A stretch of DNA of 64,000 nucleotides from Clostridium sp. 12(A) (GCA_000526575.1 JAGI01000002.1:2651501-2715500), one strand, 5' to 3'; counted from the stretch's first letter, positions 8,147 through 17,562 are shown. Numbers and translations: made by a program. The notes: generated from the sequence alone by a model not told the origin.

Positions 8147-8185
8147 AACGGACAGGTGACCGAATGATTGGTCTGCCTGCCCGTT
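8147..8185 (-). terminator. Probable terminator of the C39-like gene
   Basis: AACGGACAGG pairs imperfectly with CCTGCCCGTT, extended by GACC/GGT pairs. On the minus strand the stem is followed by TTTTCGTT. It lies 30 bases after the stop of the 8215-8829 gene. Confidence 0.55.
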
Positions 8186-8214
8186 CTATCAAATGATTGT
8201 TTTAAACTGTATTC

Positions 8215-8829
8215 CTACTGTAGCTTATCAGGAACTTGTACCAGTATCATTCCGCCTTTTTTACGGAAGCCAGTTTCCCAAAGCTCTTTAAAATTAAGCC
8301 AGCGATATCCGCCATAGGTTGCTATTTTTACATAGAACTCATCTTCCAGTTCTTCATATCCTACAAGCATGAACCAGTGCCATACCAGATCCTTAAAATT
8401 CACGTTCTTATGGCGAAGCAGCAAATATGGGATTGGCATTCCCTGGTCGATTTGATGTTTCGCTTCCATAACAGCCTGTTTCACAGAAGTATCTCCATGA
8501 CAGCCTGAAAGCTTCATCTCCTCTTCACCTGCTTCTTTTAAGTATTTTTGAAACCCGTTGATAAATATTTCCAGAGTATCAATTCCATGCATCCGTGGCC
8601 TTAAATAAGGCTTCATCTTCATGGAAAAGCTTATATAGTCTTCTTTTTCAAGCTTATGAACATCATAGGGGTACAGGTGGTTCTTGCTTCCATGAAGGGC
8701 TTCGCTGATGCAGACATCACAGGCGGCCGCTGCTCCGCAGCCTCCAAGATGCATCATGGGATCACGAAACCAATCCTGGTTACCGCCAAAGGCATTTTCT
8801 ATTCTAAAATAGGGTAATTCTTTTTTCAT
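8215..8829 (-). CDS. Hypothetical C39-like/papain-fold cysteine hydrolase
   Basis: 204 residues. LGGCGAAAACD near residue 30 and HWFMLVGYE near residue 155, followed by VKIATYGGYRWLNFKELW, resemble the Cys and His/Asp blocks of C39-like or BtrH-like papain-fold proteins. This is a pattern-level call; the substrate is unknown. No signal peptide is seen. The start at 8829 (MKKELPYF) is chosen because AGAGGAG lies 4 bases upstream. It appears to stand alone, with about 460 non-coding bases upstream. Confidence 0.55.
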   Translation of the reverse strand: MKKELPYFRIENAFGGNQDWFRDPMMHLGGCGAAAACDVCISEALHGSKNHLYPYDVHKLEKEDYISFSMKMKPYLRPRMHGIDTLEIFINGFQKYLKEAGEEEMKLSGCHGDTSVKQAVMEAKHQIDQGMPIPYLLLRHKNVNFKDLVWHWFMLVGYEELEDEFYVKIATYGGYRWLNFKELWETGFRKKGGMILVQVPDKLQ

Positions 8830-9169
8830 AGTTCTCCTCTTTTCTTTACGGCAATACATAAAATTTAAGCGATGAATATAAGAGACTGAAAAACAGCCTA
8901 TAGCATTTTAATAAAAGGTTCCATGATAGAAAATCATCACAAAGACCTTGTACCACTTATGTTCATTGTATTTATTATACTATGAGGCATGTCAACGTTA
9001 AGTGTTACGAAAGCTTATTGTATCTGCATTATACACTATAGCAATCATAAAATACAATTGAGCAATTATAATATTTCTATGAAATAAAATATAACTGATA
9101 GCAAAACAGGGAATCCTTTCCTGCGTACCCATACCCACCTGTCTGTATCTAAGGCTCCAATAAAACAGC
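8830..9169. other. Non-coding gap
   Basis: AT-rich and poor in recognisable signals. The minus strand has a 73-codon open frame (8998-9219) without ribosome site, domain or plausible composition. No RNA gene was recognised. The promoter of the 8215-8829 gene should lie near 8960-9000, where TTGACA and TATAAT-like boxes occur on the minus strand but are not well spaced. Confidence 0.4.
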
Positions 9170-9207
9170 AATGGCAGGATGATAACTTTCGTTAAAATCC
9201 TGCCATT
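9170..9207 (-). terminator. Probable terminator of the glycosidase gene
   Basis: AATGGCAGGAT at 9170-9180 pairs exactly with 9197-9207 across a 16-base loop. On the minus strand a weak GCTGTTTTATT run follows. It lies about 80 bases after the glycosidase stop. Confidence 0.5.
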
Positions 9208-9287
9208 ACTAAAAAACATCTTAATAAGAACTATGATAAGAATAATAAATTACATCCCAGGAATAAGTTGATTACCGTTTCCCTGAT

Positions 9288-11030
9288 TTAAGGTGCGGTA
9301 ATCTGCCACTGCTGATTGTAACCGTTGTTGCTGGTCCACTGAATTACATTTCCACCATCGGCTGTGGAGCCTTTTTCAACATCAAGCATCTTGCCGCTGT
9401 TTACATTCACCACCTGATAATAGCCGTTTCCAAGGTCTACCAGGTTCCATCTCTGGTTGGTCTGTCCCTTGTCTGTCCACTGGATGACATCGGCGCCGTC
9501 CTCTAAGGAGCTTTTGTAGACATCAAGAGCTTTTCCGCTGTTGGCATTGATAATCTTATATCCATTGCCAGTATCGGTAAGCACCCATTTCTGATTATTG
9601 CCACCACTGTACCCCCACTGGATGACATCGGCACCGTCTGCGGTGGAGCTGTTATTTACATCAAGGGCTTTGCCGCTGGCCCGGTTCACCAGCTTGTAAG
9701 TTCCTCCTGATACGATTCCATTACCTGGAACAGTTCCGGAACCTGGGGTAATATAGATCCGGTAACCAGAGCTTGCGTTACAGCCGGATAAGCTGACTGA
9801 TATCTGTCCGTTAACCACATTATAATTGGTATTGGAAAGAACCACCGGCCCATTGGATACCGTATCCTTGCTTACCCAGTCCACCTTTTCCACTTTTACA
9901 GAAGCAGTGGAACCGATAAAGGAAGGAAGGTTCTTAAAAGTAGTATTGATAGTACCATCATTAGGTCCTCCGAAAATGAAGCTGATGTATTTTCCACTGG
10001 AATCCACGCATGCGGCTCCATCTACCAGATTGCTGTTATCGTTTGGAGGAGTGACATTCACCATCTTTCCGCTCATATCCCCGTACCATTTGTAGAAGAA
10101 CCAGCCCGCTCCCTTTTGGGAATTGGTTGCAAGAAGGCTTCCAAGTCTTCCGGGAGTTGGTACGAACCACCATGTAATACATGCACTCTCTACCATGTAA
10201 CGCTCAAACTTTGCAATGAAACGAGCAGATGAACCAGGCTGTCCTTCCAGATTATGGTCTGGATCACAGTATTCATTGATACTTAAGGGCAATGGACTGA
10301 TTCCCAGAGAAGCCTCTAAAGACCTGTAAGCTTTAATATTGGGAGCAATTGTCTGGGGGCCGCCAGAGAGTTCATGCCAGCTCATAATATCAGGCACGCA
10401 GTTATTGGCCTTACAGAAGGTGAGAAATTCTTTCATACGGCTATTATTGTAGTAGCTTTCACAAGGTCCGATGATCTTTGCTCCCGGATCGTTGGCACGG
10501 ATCACATCGTAGGTCTGTTTCCACATATCATTAAAGCTTCCGTTGGCATTATTCCAGGTTCCGCCAGGCTCATTCCAGATTTCATAGCCATAATAATTAT
10601 CACGTCCTGAGGCTTTCTTATCATTGATAAATGATTTTACCTGGTTCAGCCAGCTGGTCATGCCCGGCCACTTATAGGGCCAGTTTGGAAGCATGTCCGC
10701 CAAGTCAATGGAAACCTTTGCACTGGGAATGGACTCCAGTCGTTTGGATACCAGAATGGCATCACCATATGGGTGCTGATTCTGGCTTCCGCCTCTGGCA
10801 GGATTTCTCATGACATAAGGCTTAAGTGGTGCCACGAGGCCATTGACATCAGCCGGTATGCTTTCCGTGATACCATAGAGAGAACCATTGGCACAGTGGG
10901 TCACATCCCTTAGCACACTGGAACAATCCACGGTAAATGAATTTGCAGCCATAGCCGGTATCTCCGGTATCATAGATAACATCACCATGACACAGAGCAT
11001 TAAGGCCGTTAATCGTTTCAACTTAATCAT
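9288..11030 (-). CDS. Secreted clan GH-A glycosidase (GH39-like) with ricin-type CBM13 lectin
   Basis: 580 residues. A signal peptide (MIKLKRL, hydrophobic core, likely cleavage after AMA near residue 29) is followed by a TIM-barrel catalytic domain to about residue 430: YEIWNEPGG carries the putative acid/base Glu after Asn, and LSINEYCDP the putative nucleophile Glu. Residues about 440-580 form a ricin B-type beta-trefoil (CBM13) with three units GKALDVNN, GKALDVYK and GKMLDVEK, each with an NQ-x-W (QxW) motif. It is secreted and probably binds xylan or galactose-type glycans. The clan is clear; the GH39 assignment is tentative. AGGAGG stands 7 bases before the start. Confidence 0.8.
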   Translation of the reverse strand: MIKLKRLTALMLCVMVMLSMIPEIPAMAANSFTVDCSSVLRDVTHCANGSLYGITESIPADVNGLVAPLKPYVMRNPARGGSQNQHPYGDAILVSKRLESIPSAKVSIDLADMLPNWPYKWPGMTSWLNQVKSFINDKKASGRDNYYGYEIWNEPGGTWNNANGSFNDMWKQTYDVIRANDPGAKIIGPCESYYNNSRMKEFLTFCKANNCVPDIMSWHELSGGPQTIAPNIKAYRSLEASLGISPLPLSINEYCDPDHNLEGQPGSSARFIAKFERYMVESACITWWFVPTPGRLGSLLATNSQKGAGWFFYKWYGDMSGKMVNVTPPNDNSNLVDGAACVDSSGKYISFIFGGPNDGTINTTFKNLPSFIGSTASVKVEKVDWVSKDTVSNGPVVLSNTNYNVVNGQISVSLSGCNASSGYRIYITPGSGTVPGNGIVSGGTYKLVNRASGKALDVNNSSTADGADVIQWGYSGGNNQKWVLTDTGNGYKIINANSGKALDVYKSSLEDGADVIQWTDKGQTNQRWNLVDLGNGYYQVVNVNSGKMLDVEKGSTADGGNVIQWTSNNGYNQQWQITAP

Positions 11031-11212
11031 ACTAATACCTCCTCAACTTTTGTTTGATTGAATCCCCTCATCTTAGTTGTTATATGAAAATCTCGCTCCG
11101 CTCCTTTTCCTATCACAGATACCCCGAAACCTCCTTTCCCTGTTTGCCTCCAAAAGCAGAACTAATTTCATTCCCCCCATATTCCGTTCTACATTGTTCG
11201 TTGATTTAGTGT

Positions 11213-11230
11213 ATCACTATTTTTAGTGAT
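11213..11230. promoter_or_regulatory. Palindrome in leader/promoter region of glycosidase
   Basis: ATCACTA, four T, TAGTGAT: a perfect 7-bp inverted repeat about 185 bases upstream of the glycosidase start. It could be an operator or a small hairpin. The remainder of the 11031-11381 gap is AT-rich and shows no coding sequence. Confidence 0.45.
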
Positions 11231-11381
11231 TTTGTATGGTTTTTTGTGAAATATATATGTACAAATGTTACTTTTTTATATGGTGCACACCTGTTTTGTA
11301 TATAATGTACATACTATAAAAAGCATTGGACAGCAGATATTTTGTTGGAGTTTGTAAATATTACATGTTTTATAGAAACAA

Positions 11382-11411
11382 AAACGCCAGGAGTCATGAA
11401 TCCTGGCGTTT
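11382..11411 (-). terminator. Intrinsic terminator of the first DEAD-box gene
   Basis: The 11-bp stem AAACGCCAGGA with TCCTGGCGTTT closes an 8-base loop. On the minus strand it is followed by a T-run. It lies about 80 bases downstream of the helicase stop. Confidence 0.8.
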
Positions 11412-11490
11412 AAGATAGATATATATGTTTTAGTTTACTTGAGCGATGATATACGCATTCGAAACCGCTTGTAATCTGTTGGTTTCCTGT

Positions 11491-12978
11491 TTATTTTGCT
11501 ATTCTTCTGGCTTGGTCCCCGCCTTTATTATTTCTTCTTGGGGTTTTAAAATAACTCTTTTTTTCTTTCAGCGTACCATCTGCCGCCATTCTGTATTTCT
11601 TGCTTGGATCAATGGCTGCTTTTACCTTCTCCTCTCTCGTAGAGCCTGCGAAAGAAGTTTTTGCTGTGGAAGAAGCCTTTGCTGAATAGGAATCCTTTCT
11701 TGTAGATGAAGCTTTCCCTGAATAAGACTCCTTTCTTGTAAATGAGGCCTTCCCTGAATTGGAAGCTTTTTCTGAGGAAGAATTCTTTGCTTTTGAGGAA
11801 TCTTTCCTTGGCTGTGTGGTTTTTACCGCTGGGAAATTGTTCATTAATGGGTAAGGATGTTCTTTTACCTCTTTTAAATGTTTTCTGATTAACTTCTCAA
11901 TATTCCCGAGATTTTCCTTCTCATCGAAATCGCAAAATGCAATGGCAATTCCATTCAATCCCGCACGTCCTGTTCGTCCAATGCGGTGCACATAGGTCTC
12001 CGGAGTATCAGGTAAATCAAAATTGATTACATGAGACAGCTCATCGATATCAATTCCTCTTGCAGCGATATCTGTTGCAATGAGTACTCGGATTTTTCGT
12101 TCCTTGAAGCTGCTTAATGCACTTTGGCGTGCTCCCTGAGATTTATCAGCGTGAATGGCTTTTGCTGTTACTTTACTTTTTGCTAACTGTCTTACCAGCC
12201 GGTCAGCTCCATGCTTTGTCCGGGTGAAAACAAGAACGGATTCTATGCTTTCATCCTTGAGGATATGAAGCAGAAGATCCTTTTTATTATGTTTATCTAC
12301 ATAATATAAATACTGATCTATGGTATTAGCAGTGGATGATTCCGGCGTTATCTCTACCTTAGCTGGATTTTTAAGCATGGTAGCGGAAAGCTTTGCCACA
12401 TCTGCCGGCATGGTAGCGGAAAAGAATAAGGTCTGTTTTTCTGCCGGGGTCCTGGCTATGATTTTTTTCACGTCATGGATAAAGCCCATATCCAGCATCC
12501 GGTCTGCTTCGTCTAAGATAAATATCTTTAAATGTCTTAAATCCACCAGGCCTTGATTGATTAAGTCGTTTAATCTTCCAGGTGTGGCGATTAAAACATC
12601 CACGCCCTGTTTTAATTTATCCTCCTGTGACTTTTGTGATACACCTCCAAAAATGACACAGGATTTCAAATCTGTATAAGTACCATAGATACAGAAATTT
12701 TCATATATTTGTATGGCAAGCTCTCTGGTTGGGGTTACGACCAGGGCCCTAATATTGCGGTTTGCCTTTTGGGACGCCTTTTCTTCATTTAGCAGCTGTA
12801 ATGTGGGGATAGCAAATGCAGCCGTTTTACCTGTACCGGTCTGGGCGCATCCTAGTAAATCTCTGCCGCTTAAAACAATTGGGATTGCCTTTTCCTGTAT
12901 TGGTGTCGGAACGGAATAGTTTTCCTTCTCCAAAGCCTTTAATATCTCAGGTATCACATTTAGTTCTTTAAATTGCAT
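11491..12978 (-). CDS. DEAD-box RNA helicase with basic repeat tail (RhlE-like)
   Basis: 495 residues. It has all core motifs in order: Q motif (TPIQEKAIP), I AQTGTGKT, Ia PTREL, II DEAD (VDEAD context [10 protein letters not shown]), III SAT, then VLVFTRTKHGADRL, ATDIAARGIDIDEL and HRIGRTGRAG in domain 2. It should be an ATP-dependent RNA unwinding enzyme for ribosome assembly or mRNA turnover. After residue 375 the tail is Ser/Lys/Arg-rich, including a three-fold 12-residue repeat, likely a nonspecific RNA-binding extension. AAGGAG is 5 bases before the ATG. A DUF1456 gene lies 50 bases upstream. Confidence 0.92.
   Translation of the reverse strand: MQFKELNVIPEILKALEKENYSVPTPIQEKAIPIVLSGRDLLGCAQTGTGKTAAFAIPTLQLLNEEKASQKANRNIRALVVTPTRELAIQIYENFCIYGTYTDLKSCVIFGGVSQKSQEDKLKQGVDVLIATPGRLNDLINQGLVDLRHLKIFILDEADRMLDMGFIHDVKKIIARTPAEKQTLFFSATMPADVAKLSATMLKNPAKVEITPESSTANTIDQYLYYVDKHNKKDLLLHILKDESIESVLVFTRTKHGADRLVRQLAKSKVTAKAIHADKSQGARQSALSSFKERKIRVLIATDIAARGIDIDELSHVINFDLPDTPETYVHRIGRTGRAGLNGIAIAFCDFDEKENLGNIEKLIRKHLKEVKEHPYPLMNNFPAVKTTQPRKDSSKAKNSSSEKASNSGKASFTRKESYSGKASSTRKDSYSAKASSTAKTSFAGSTREEKVKAAIDPSKKYRMAADGTLKEKKSYFKTPRRNNKGGDQARRIAK
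11650..11757 (-). repeat. 36-bp tandem repeat (12-residue unit x3) in helicase tail
   Basis: Residues about 408-443 read SGKASFTRKESY, SGKASSTRKDSY and SAKASSTAKTSF. The DNA units are 36 bp and degenerate. This is a basic low-complexity expansion within the C-terminal tail of the helicase and may vary in copy number between strains. Confidence 0.75.
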
Positions 12979-13028
12979 AGTTGCTCCTTGCTCTTATTTA
13001 TTTTGTAAAATTATGAGTCCTATCATTG

Positions 13029-13553
13029 CTATCTTCTGTATTTGAGGGCAAGACCTTTTAAAAAGGTTCTTGCATACCGGTCACCACATATTTTGTAATT
13101 GCGCTGTCCCTGTCTTCTGAGCACGGCACTTAATTCACCATTGGACAGCTCAACTCCACCGGCTTTAAACACAGCCAGCATGTCCTCTCCCGTAAGGGAA
13201 AGTGCTATTTTTAACTTTTTCAGTAAAACATTATTTACGTCTTTGTCGTCATTTATCATGAAAGGCTGTTTATCGGATTCTCCCGGCTTTGCTTCCTTTT
13301 TTCCTCTTTTAAAGGTGATAAATCCATTTAAAAAGGACTCCAGCATATGGTTGTCCCATTTACTATTATCATCAGAAGTCTCTAATCCAGCTGTTCCTTC
13401 TGCGGCACTGTCACTGGCATTTTGTCCTAACAGCATCTTCTTTACTTCTTCCCTTGTAACTGCTTCTCCGCCCAGTCGGAATATCTCAACCATATCAGCA
13501 TCTTTAATGTCCAAAGCATACCTTAATCTCTTTAAAATATCGATATTTTCCAT
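13029..13553 (-). CDS. DUF1456 (YehS-like) protein
   Basis: 174 residues with two copies of the DUF1456 unit: DILKRLRYALDIKDADMVEI with GGEAVTREEVKKML (about 4-40), and LLKKLKIALSLTGEDMLAVF with GGVELSNGELSAVLRR (about 108-148), joined by a variable Gly/Ser/Lys linker. The biochemical function is unknown. It sits between two DEAD-box helicases on the same strand (50 bases to one, 53 to the other), which hints at a role in RNA metabolism or cold adaptation. AAGGGG lies 5 bases before the start. Confidence 0.85.
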   Translation of the reverse strand: MENIDILKRLRYALDIKDADMVEIFRLGGEAVTREEVKKMLLGQNASDSAAEGTAGLETSDDNSKWDNHMLESFLNGFITFKRGKKEAKPGESDKQPFMINDDKDVNNVLLKKLKIALSLTGEDMLAVFKAGGVELSNGELSAVLRRQGQRNYKICGDRYARTFLKGLALKYRR

Positions 13554-13605
13554 GAAATCCCCTTTTGCATTCTAATTTAATCTGTATCACTACTATATCA
13601 TGCAA

Positions 13606-15057
13606 TTAATATTTCTCCAATGCTTTCATTACCTTTAATTGCTTTCCGTTGATTTTTGTGTCCTTCATTGCTTTTAATACAAGAGGTCCTTTTCCATTTA
13701 AAATTTCCACATAGGTAAGAGTGTCCTGTATGGTTATGATTCCAATATCTTCTGCTGTCATACCTTCCAGATTAGAAAGCACTCCAACAAAATTCGTAGC
13801 CCGCAGCTTCTTTTTCTTTCCCCCATTAAAGCGCAGCTTCATAATTCCCTGGTTCAATTGATCGCTCTTTGCCTTCCTGATTTCAGGTACTGTATTGATC
13901 TTATCTTCAAAAAATGACTTTCTTTGGGATACCTGTTCCTTATCCGGCTTCGGCTTTTCCTGAATCTGAAAGCCAATGAGAGCTTCTATTTGCTCTAAAA
14001 AACGGGATTGGGTCTCAGTCACGAAAGACACCGCATTTCCCTTTTGTCCTGCTCGCCCGGTTCTTCCTGTGCGGTGAACATAGGTTTCCCCTTCCAAAGG
14101 AATGTCATAATTAATGACCAGGGAAATATCTTCTACATCAATCCCTCTTGCTGCCACATCGGTGGCTACCAGATATCGGAATTCCCCACGCTTGAACCGC
14201 CGCATGGTAAGGAGCCGGTCATCCTGTTCCATGCCACCGTGCAGTTTTCTGGCTTGGTAACCATTGCGATTTAAATTGTCACAAACGGTATCCACCCGGT
14301 CCTTTGTGCCGCAGAAAATGATACAGCTATCGGGATTTTCCATGATGGTCACATCCATAAGCAGATCAAATTTCTCTTCCTCTTTCGTCCTATAAAGGGA
14401 ATGTTCAATATCCCCAGTGGTTAGATTTTCCTCATTCACATCAATGAAAACTGGTGTTCTCATGGATTGCACTGCTATCTTTTTTATTTCATCAGGTATG
14501 GTAGCGGAAAACAACATGGTCACCCGTTCCTTGGGAAGCGCTTTGATAATGGACTCCACCTGCTCTAAAAATCCCATATCCAGCATCCGGTCCGCCTCAT
14601 CAATGACCAGATAGCTGATCTTATTGAGAGGAAGTGTCCCTTTTTCAATGTGATCCACAACCCGCCCTGGAGTACCTGCCACCACATGAGTCATTTGCTT
14701 TAACTCTGTCTTTTCTATGGAAAATGGGTGTCTGCCATAGATTGCAGCCGCCTTGATTCGTTTATATCTTCCTATGTGGGTAAATGTTTCTTTTACCTGA
14801 ACAGCAAGCTCTCTTGTGGGAGTCAGAATAAGAGCCTGTGGCTTATTTTCAAGCCATTCTGCCATCTCACAGATCGGGATTGCATATGCCGCCGTTTTAC
14901 CACTGCCGGTCTGGGCTTTTGCCATTAGATCTGCCTTATCTAACACCAATGGAATGACACGTTCCTGAACTTCAGTTGGTATCTCATACTCTAATACTTT
15001 TAGTGCCTTAATAATATCCTCGCTTAAAGAAAAAATACCAAAACTTTTTTGAACCAT
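13606..15057 (-). CDS. dbpA: DEAD-box RNA helicase with DbpA-type RNA-binding domain
   Basis: 483 residues. Core motifs are [17 protein letters not shown] ([10 protein letters not shown]), [17 protein letters not shown] and [10 protein letters not shown]. The last about 75 residues ([20 protein letters not shown] onward) form the RRM-like DbpA/YxiN domain that binds 23S rRNA hairpin 92 in characterised relatives, so a role in 50S assembly is likely. The start at 15057 has AGAGG 7 bases upstream; the ATG at 15072 lacks a site. A TGCTATAAT extended -10 box lies near 15129-15134 on the minus strand. It is followed by DUF1456 and the second helicase. Confidence 0.9.
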   Translation of the reverse strand: MVQKSFGIFSLSEDIIKALKVLEYEIPTEVQERVIPLVLDKADLMAKAQTGSGKTAAYAIPICEMAEWLENKPQALILTPTRELAVQVKETFTHIGRYKRIKAAAIYGRHPFSIEKTELKQMTHVVAGTPGRVVDHIEKGTLPLNKISYLVIDEADRMLDMGFLEQVESIIKALPKERVTMLFSATIPDEIKKIAVQSMRTPVFIDVNEENLTTGDIEHSLYRTKEEEKFDLLMDVTIMENPDSCIIFCGTKDRVDTVCDNLNRNGYQARKLHGGMEQDDRLLTMRRFKRGEFRYLVATDVAARGIDVEDISLVINYDIPLEGETYVHRTGRTGRAGQKGNAVSFVTETQSRFLEQIEALIGFQIQEKPKPDKEQVSQRKSFFEDKINTVPEIRKAKSDQLNQGIMKLRFNGGKKKKLRATNFVGVLSNLEGMTAEDIGIITIQDTLTYVEILNGKGPLVLKAMKDTKINGKQLKVMKALEKY

Positions 15058-15171
15058 TCTAATACCTCTCATTCCATTTGACTAAATGCAATTTTACTTA
15101 CATCCTTACTATCTCCATTTGCTATGCTATTATAGCACACCGTTTCTGCATAGGGGGAAAAATGTGAAATA

Positions 15172-15194
15172 TCCCCTGATCTAAGATCAGGGGA
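15172..15194 (-). terminator. Intrinsic terminator of the lipoprotein gene
   Basis: The 10-bp stem TCCCCTGATC/GATCAGGGGA has a 3-base loop and a T-rich minus-strand tail. It lies 14 bases past the stop of the 15208-15924 gene. Confidence 0.7.
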
Positions 15195-15207
15195 CTCATT
15201 TCTTGGC

Positions 15208-15924
15208 TTAATCAATCAAGGTGTAGATTTGAATGCTTTCCACTTTTCTATCTTTAATATGAAAATTCATAACGTCCACATAGTTTGCAGGCTCATACCG
15301 AAAATCATCTTCTTCGTTACTTATTTCTCCTCCCAATAAGGTTCCTTCCGGATATGTCTCTTTCAAAAGCTCATAGCTATCGCCAACTTTAATATTTCTT
15401 ACCGTCGGATACTTGGGATCGGTAATTTCGATGTTGAATATAAATGACTTTTTATTCTCAGCCCCATCTATGGTTTTAATCACAAGGCCAGGGTAAAGAT
15501 ACTGTTTTTCTGTCTTACCATTCAGCTGGTCCATATTTTTGCCGTCATCAGGAGAATAGGTGTGAGATTTAATCTCAGTTGCTTTTCCAAGCAGACTTTC
15601 TATCTTCTGATCGTCTACAATGTCGGAAAGGGAGATGGTTTTATCCTGGTATACAAAGGCAAGCTGTTTTAATATAACATTCCCCTCTTTTTCCACGGAG
15701 CCTTCCTTTATAACCTTATCCGTGGAATCTGATGTGGTTTCATTCCCCTGGTCTGAGGACGGCTGTGTCTCAGTCTCTTTTGAGGAGTCTTTGGAAGTGT
15801 CTGCAGGCGTACTGGCAGTGGTTGGCTCCCCTGTTTTCTCCTGGCTTTTTCCGCAGCCGTTAAGGGCCATTGCGCTCATTGCCAGAAATCCTGTTATCAT
15901 TACATATTTTTTAATTACGTTCAT
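15208..15924 (-). CDS. Lipoprotein of unknown function
   Basis: 238 residues. The signal peptide ends in lipobox ALNGC near residue 24. A Thr/Ser/Glu-rich linker (about 25-75) leads to a folded domain with DSYELLKETYPEGTLLGG and a C-terminal DVMNFHIKDRKVESIQIYTL strand pattern, resembling small beta-rich extracytoplasmic domains. The start at 15924 fits AAGGAGG 7 bases upstream; the ATG six bases earlier would be too close. It is membrane-anchored and extracellular. No partner is obvious in the neighbourhood. Confidence 0.7.
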   Translation of the reverse strand: MNVIKKYVMITGFLAMSAMALNGCGKSQEKTGEPTTASTPADTSKDSSKETETQPSSDQGNETTSDSTDKVIKEGSVEKEGNVILKQLAFVYQDKTISLSDIVDDQKIESLLGKATEIKSHTYSPDDGKNMDQLNGKTEKQYLYPGLVIKTIDGAENKKSFIFNIEITDPKYPTVRNIKVGDSYELLKETYPEGTLLGGEISNEEDDFRYEPANYVDVMNFHIKDRKVESIQIYTLID

Positions 15925-16074
15925 TGTCATTCCTCCTTACAAAGCTTGTATCTGGTATTCTTGTTTACAAGGTCATTATAAATAATAATTTTATTAGGGT
16001 CATAACAAACTTGTATCATTCTTGTAACATTATGGGGAGTGGCAATTATTTACATACCCTTTGGCTGAGTGATT

Positions 16075-16902
16075 TTATTTCCATGTAACAGGGTAATCCA
16101 GATGCTTAGGCAGTTTCGTATTTAGATTTCCTTTGGCGGCATTTACTTGTCCTTGTGCTAAAAATACTGCATCACTTAAATCGGCGTGACTAAAATCTGC
16201 ATCTCGCGTATCGGCTCCCAAAAAGATGGTGCCATGGAACGAGCAATGACTGAAATTGGCTGCGATTAAGAGCTTTGTGCTCAAATCCAATCCGCTTAAA
16301 TCTTTATGTTTAAAACTCCTCCCCAGATAATCGGAGGGAGATTTCTTATCTTCACTGTTTAGGCTCTTTGTTATGAAGCTGCAAACCTGTTTTAAAATGA
16401 TATTTACCCTGTTTCTATATTCTTCTGTATCAAAGGAAAGAATGGATTCAGGATTAGAATTGCAAATCATCTCATTTTCATTTATCAGAGAAATGATATT
16501 TTCCTGTAACTCTTTTGCTGGTATAATCGACATGGATTCCATTAAGTAGTAACGCATTTGATACAGTTGAAATACTTTTAGAAATACATCAAATATTTCC
16601 TTCTTGTTACAAGATGTATCCTGCCAGGTCTGGCCCTTATAAATGGTTTGTGTCACCTGCTGCCCGGCGCCAAAACAATCATACCCGATACAGCCTTTCA
16701 GTTTTTTGTTGACCAGTTCCTCATGGATTTTACATTGAAAATTTTTCTGAAGATTCTTACACGGCTTTCCCGCCGGTTTGTTTTCTGGAAATCCATCCAT
16801 TTTAGAAAAAAACAATGCTATGCAACATAATCCACTACATTTTGAGCAATCCGATTTCATTGATTGTAATGATATTGTTGTTTCGTTATGTATTTTTATC
16901 AT
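16075..16902 (-). CDS. Cys-rich YkgJ-like plus pentapeptide-repeat protein
   Basis: 275 residues. The N-terminal SDCSKCSGLCC, CKNLQKNFQCKIHE and GCIGYDCFGAG provide a metal-binding Cys cluster of the YkgJ (zinc/iron chelating) kind. After an alpha-helical middle, residues about 205-255 form pentapeptide repeats (KDLSGLDLSTKLLIAANFSH, then ADFSHADLSDAVF) that build a right-handed beta-helix. The combination suggests a metal-dependent cytoplasmic protein; the job is unknown. GGAG is 7 bases before the ATG. It follows the 16963-17406 gene by 60 bases. Confidence 0.7.
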   Translation of the reverse strand: MIKIHNETTISLQSMKSDCSKCSGLCCIALFFSKMDGFPENKPAGKPCKNLQKNFQCKIHEELVNKKLKGCIGYDCFGAGQQVTQTIYKGQTWQDTSCNKKEIFDVFLKVFQLYQMRYYLMESMSIIPAKELQENIISLINENEMICNSNPESILSFDTEEYRNRVNIILKQVCSFITKSLNSEDKKSPSDYLGRSFKHKDLSGLDLSTKLLIAANFSHCSFHGTIFLGADTRDADFSHADLSDAVFLAQGQVNAAKGNLNTKLPKHLDYPVTWK

Positions 16903-16962
16903 GAATTTACTCCATTTGATTCGTTCTATACTTCTAGTATCTGCTTTTATATTACAGTTTTT

Positions 16963-17406
16963 TCAATTCTCCGCTTTCCAAACATAAAGTCCTTCTGACC
17001 TGGCTAGTTCCTTTGCCAGAGTTATTAACTCCTCATTAGGATTATATAGTACCATATACAGGTCCCCATTATTTACTGCAATCAAAGCATCCTCTTTTTC
17101 TATATAAATACTTAAATGTTTTTTCCTGCTTATACTGCACTGCATAATCCACTCGGTTAATTTATCAGGTGATGGATTTACGCTACACCTTTCTTGATCG
17201 CACACTTGAAAATCATAGTAACAGTTTAGCTTCAGCAAAATATCTTTAAACTTTTGGAAAATTTTAATTGACTCTGTCTTTCTTTGGTAATAATCTTCTA
17301 CTGCAAAATACTGTCCCCCATTCTCTTTTTCCACCCTCTTTGGCAGTATATCAATGACATAGCAAGTCTTGTTCATTAGTTCATCTATTTTATTGTAATA
17401 ATCCAT
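16963..17406 (-). CDS. Hypothetical protein
   Basis: 147 residues, cytoplasmic, with no recognised domain. A helical N-terminus (YYNKIDELMNKTCYVIDILP) and central and C-terminal strands (HLSIYIEKEDALIAVNN, LYMVLYNPNEELITLAKELA) give a small alpha/beta look. AAAGGAGG lies 5 bases before the ATG, supporting translation. It may be co-transcribed with the Cys-rich pentapeptide gene downstream. Function unknown. Confidence 0.6.
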   Translation of the reverse strand: MDYYNKIDELMNKTCYVIDILPKRVEKENGGQYFAVEDYYQRKTESIKIFQKFKDILLKLNCYYDFQVCDQERCSVNPSPDKLTEWIMQCSISRKKHLSIYIEKEDALIAVNNGDLYMVLYNPNEELITLAKELARSEGLYVWKAEN

Positions 17407-17562
17407 AGTTTCCTCCTTTCAGATTAAGATTCCATAGTCTATTTACCCCCCACGTTTCATTTAATCATATTAATAGGGTATCATCTACTTCATTAACAAT
17501 CAACTCTAACAGCTCTATCTGGGGCAATTGGCCTGATTTCAATCCATATGTGGAGTCAAAAT

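Noticed and set aside
8998-9219. 73-codon minus-strand frame in a gap
   Set aside because: No ribosome site, low-complexity hydrophobic translation overlapping a terminator-like hairpin, and no recognisable domain.
11640-11760. CRISPR-like or minisatellite array
   Set aside because: The repeats are in-frame 36-bp coding units of a helicase tail with no spacers.
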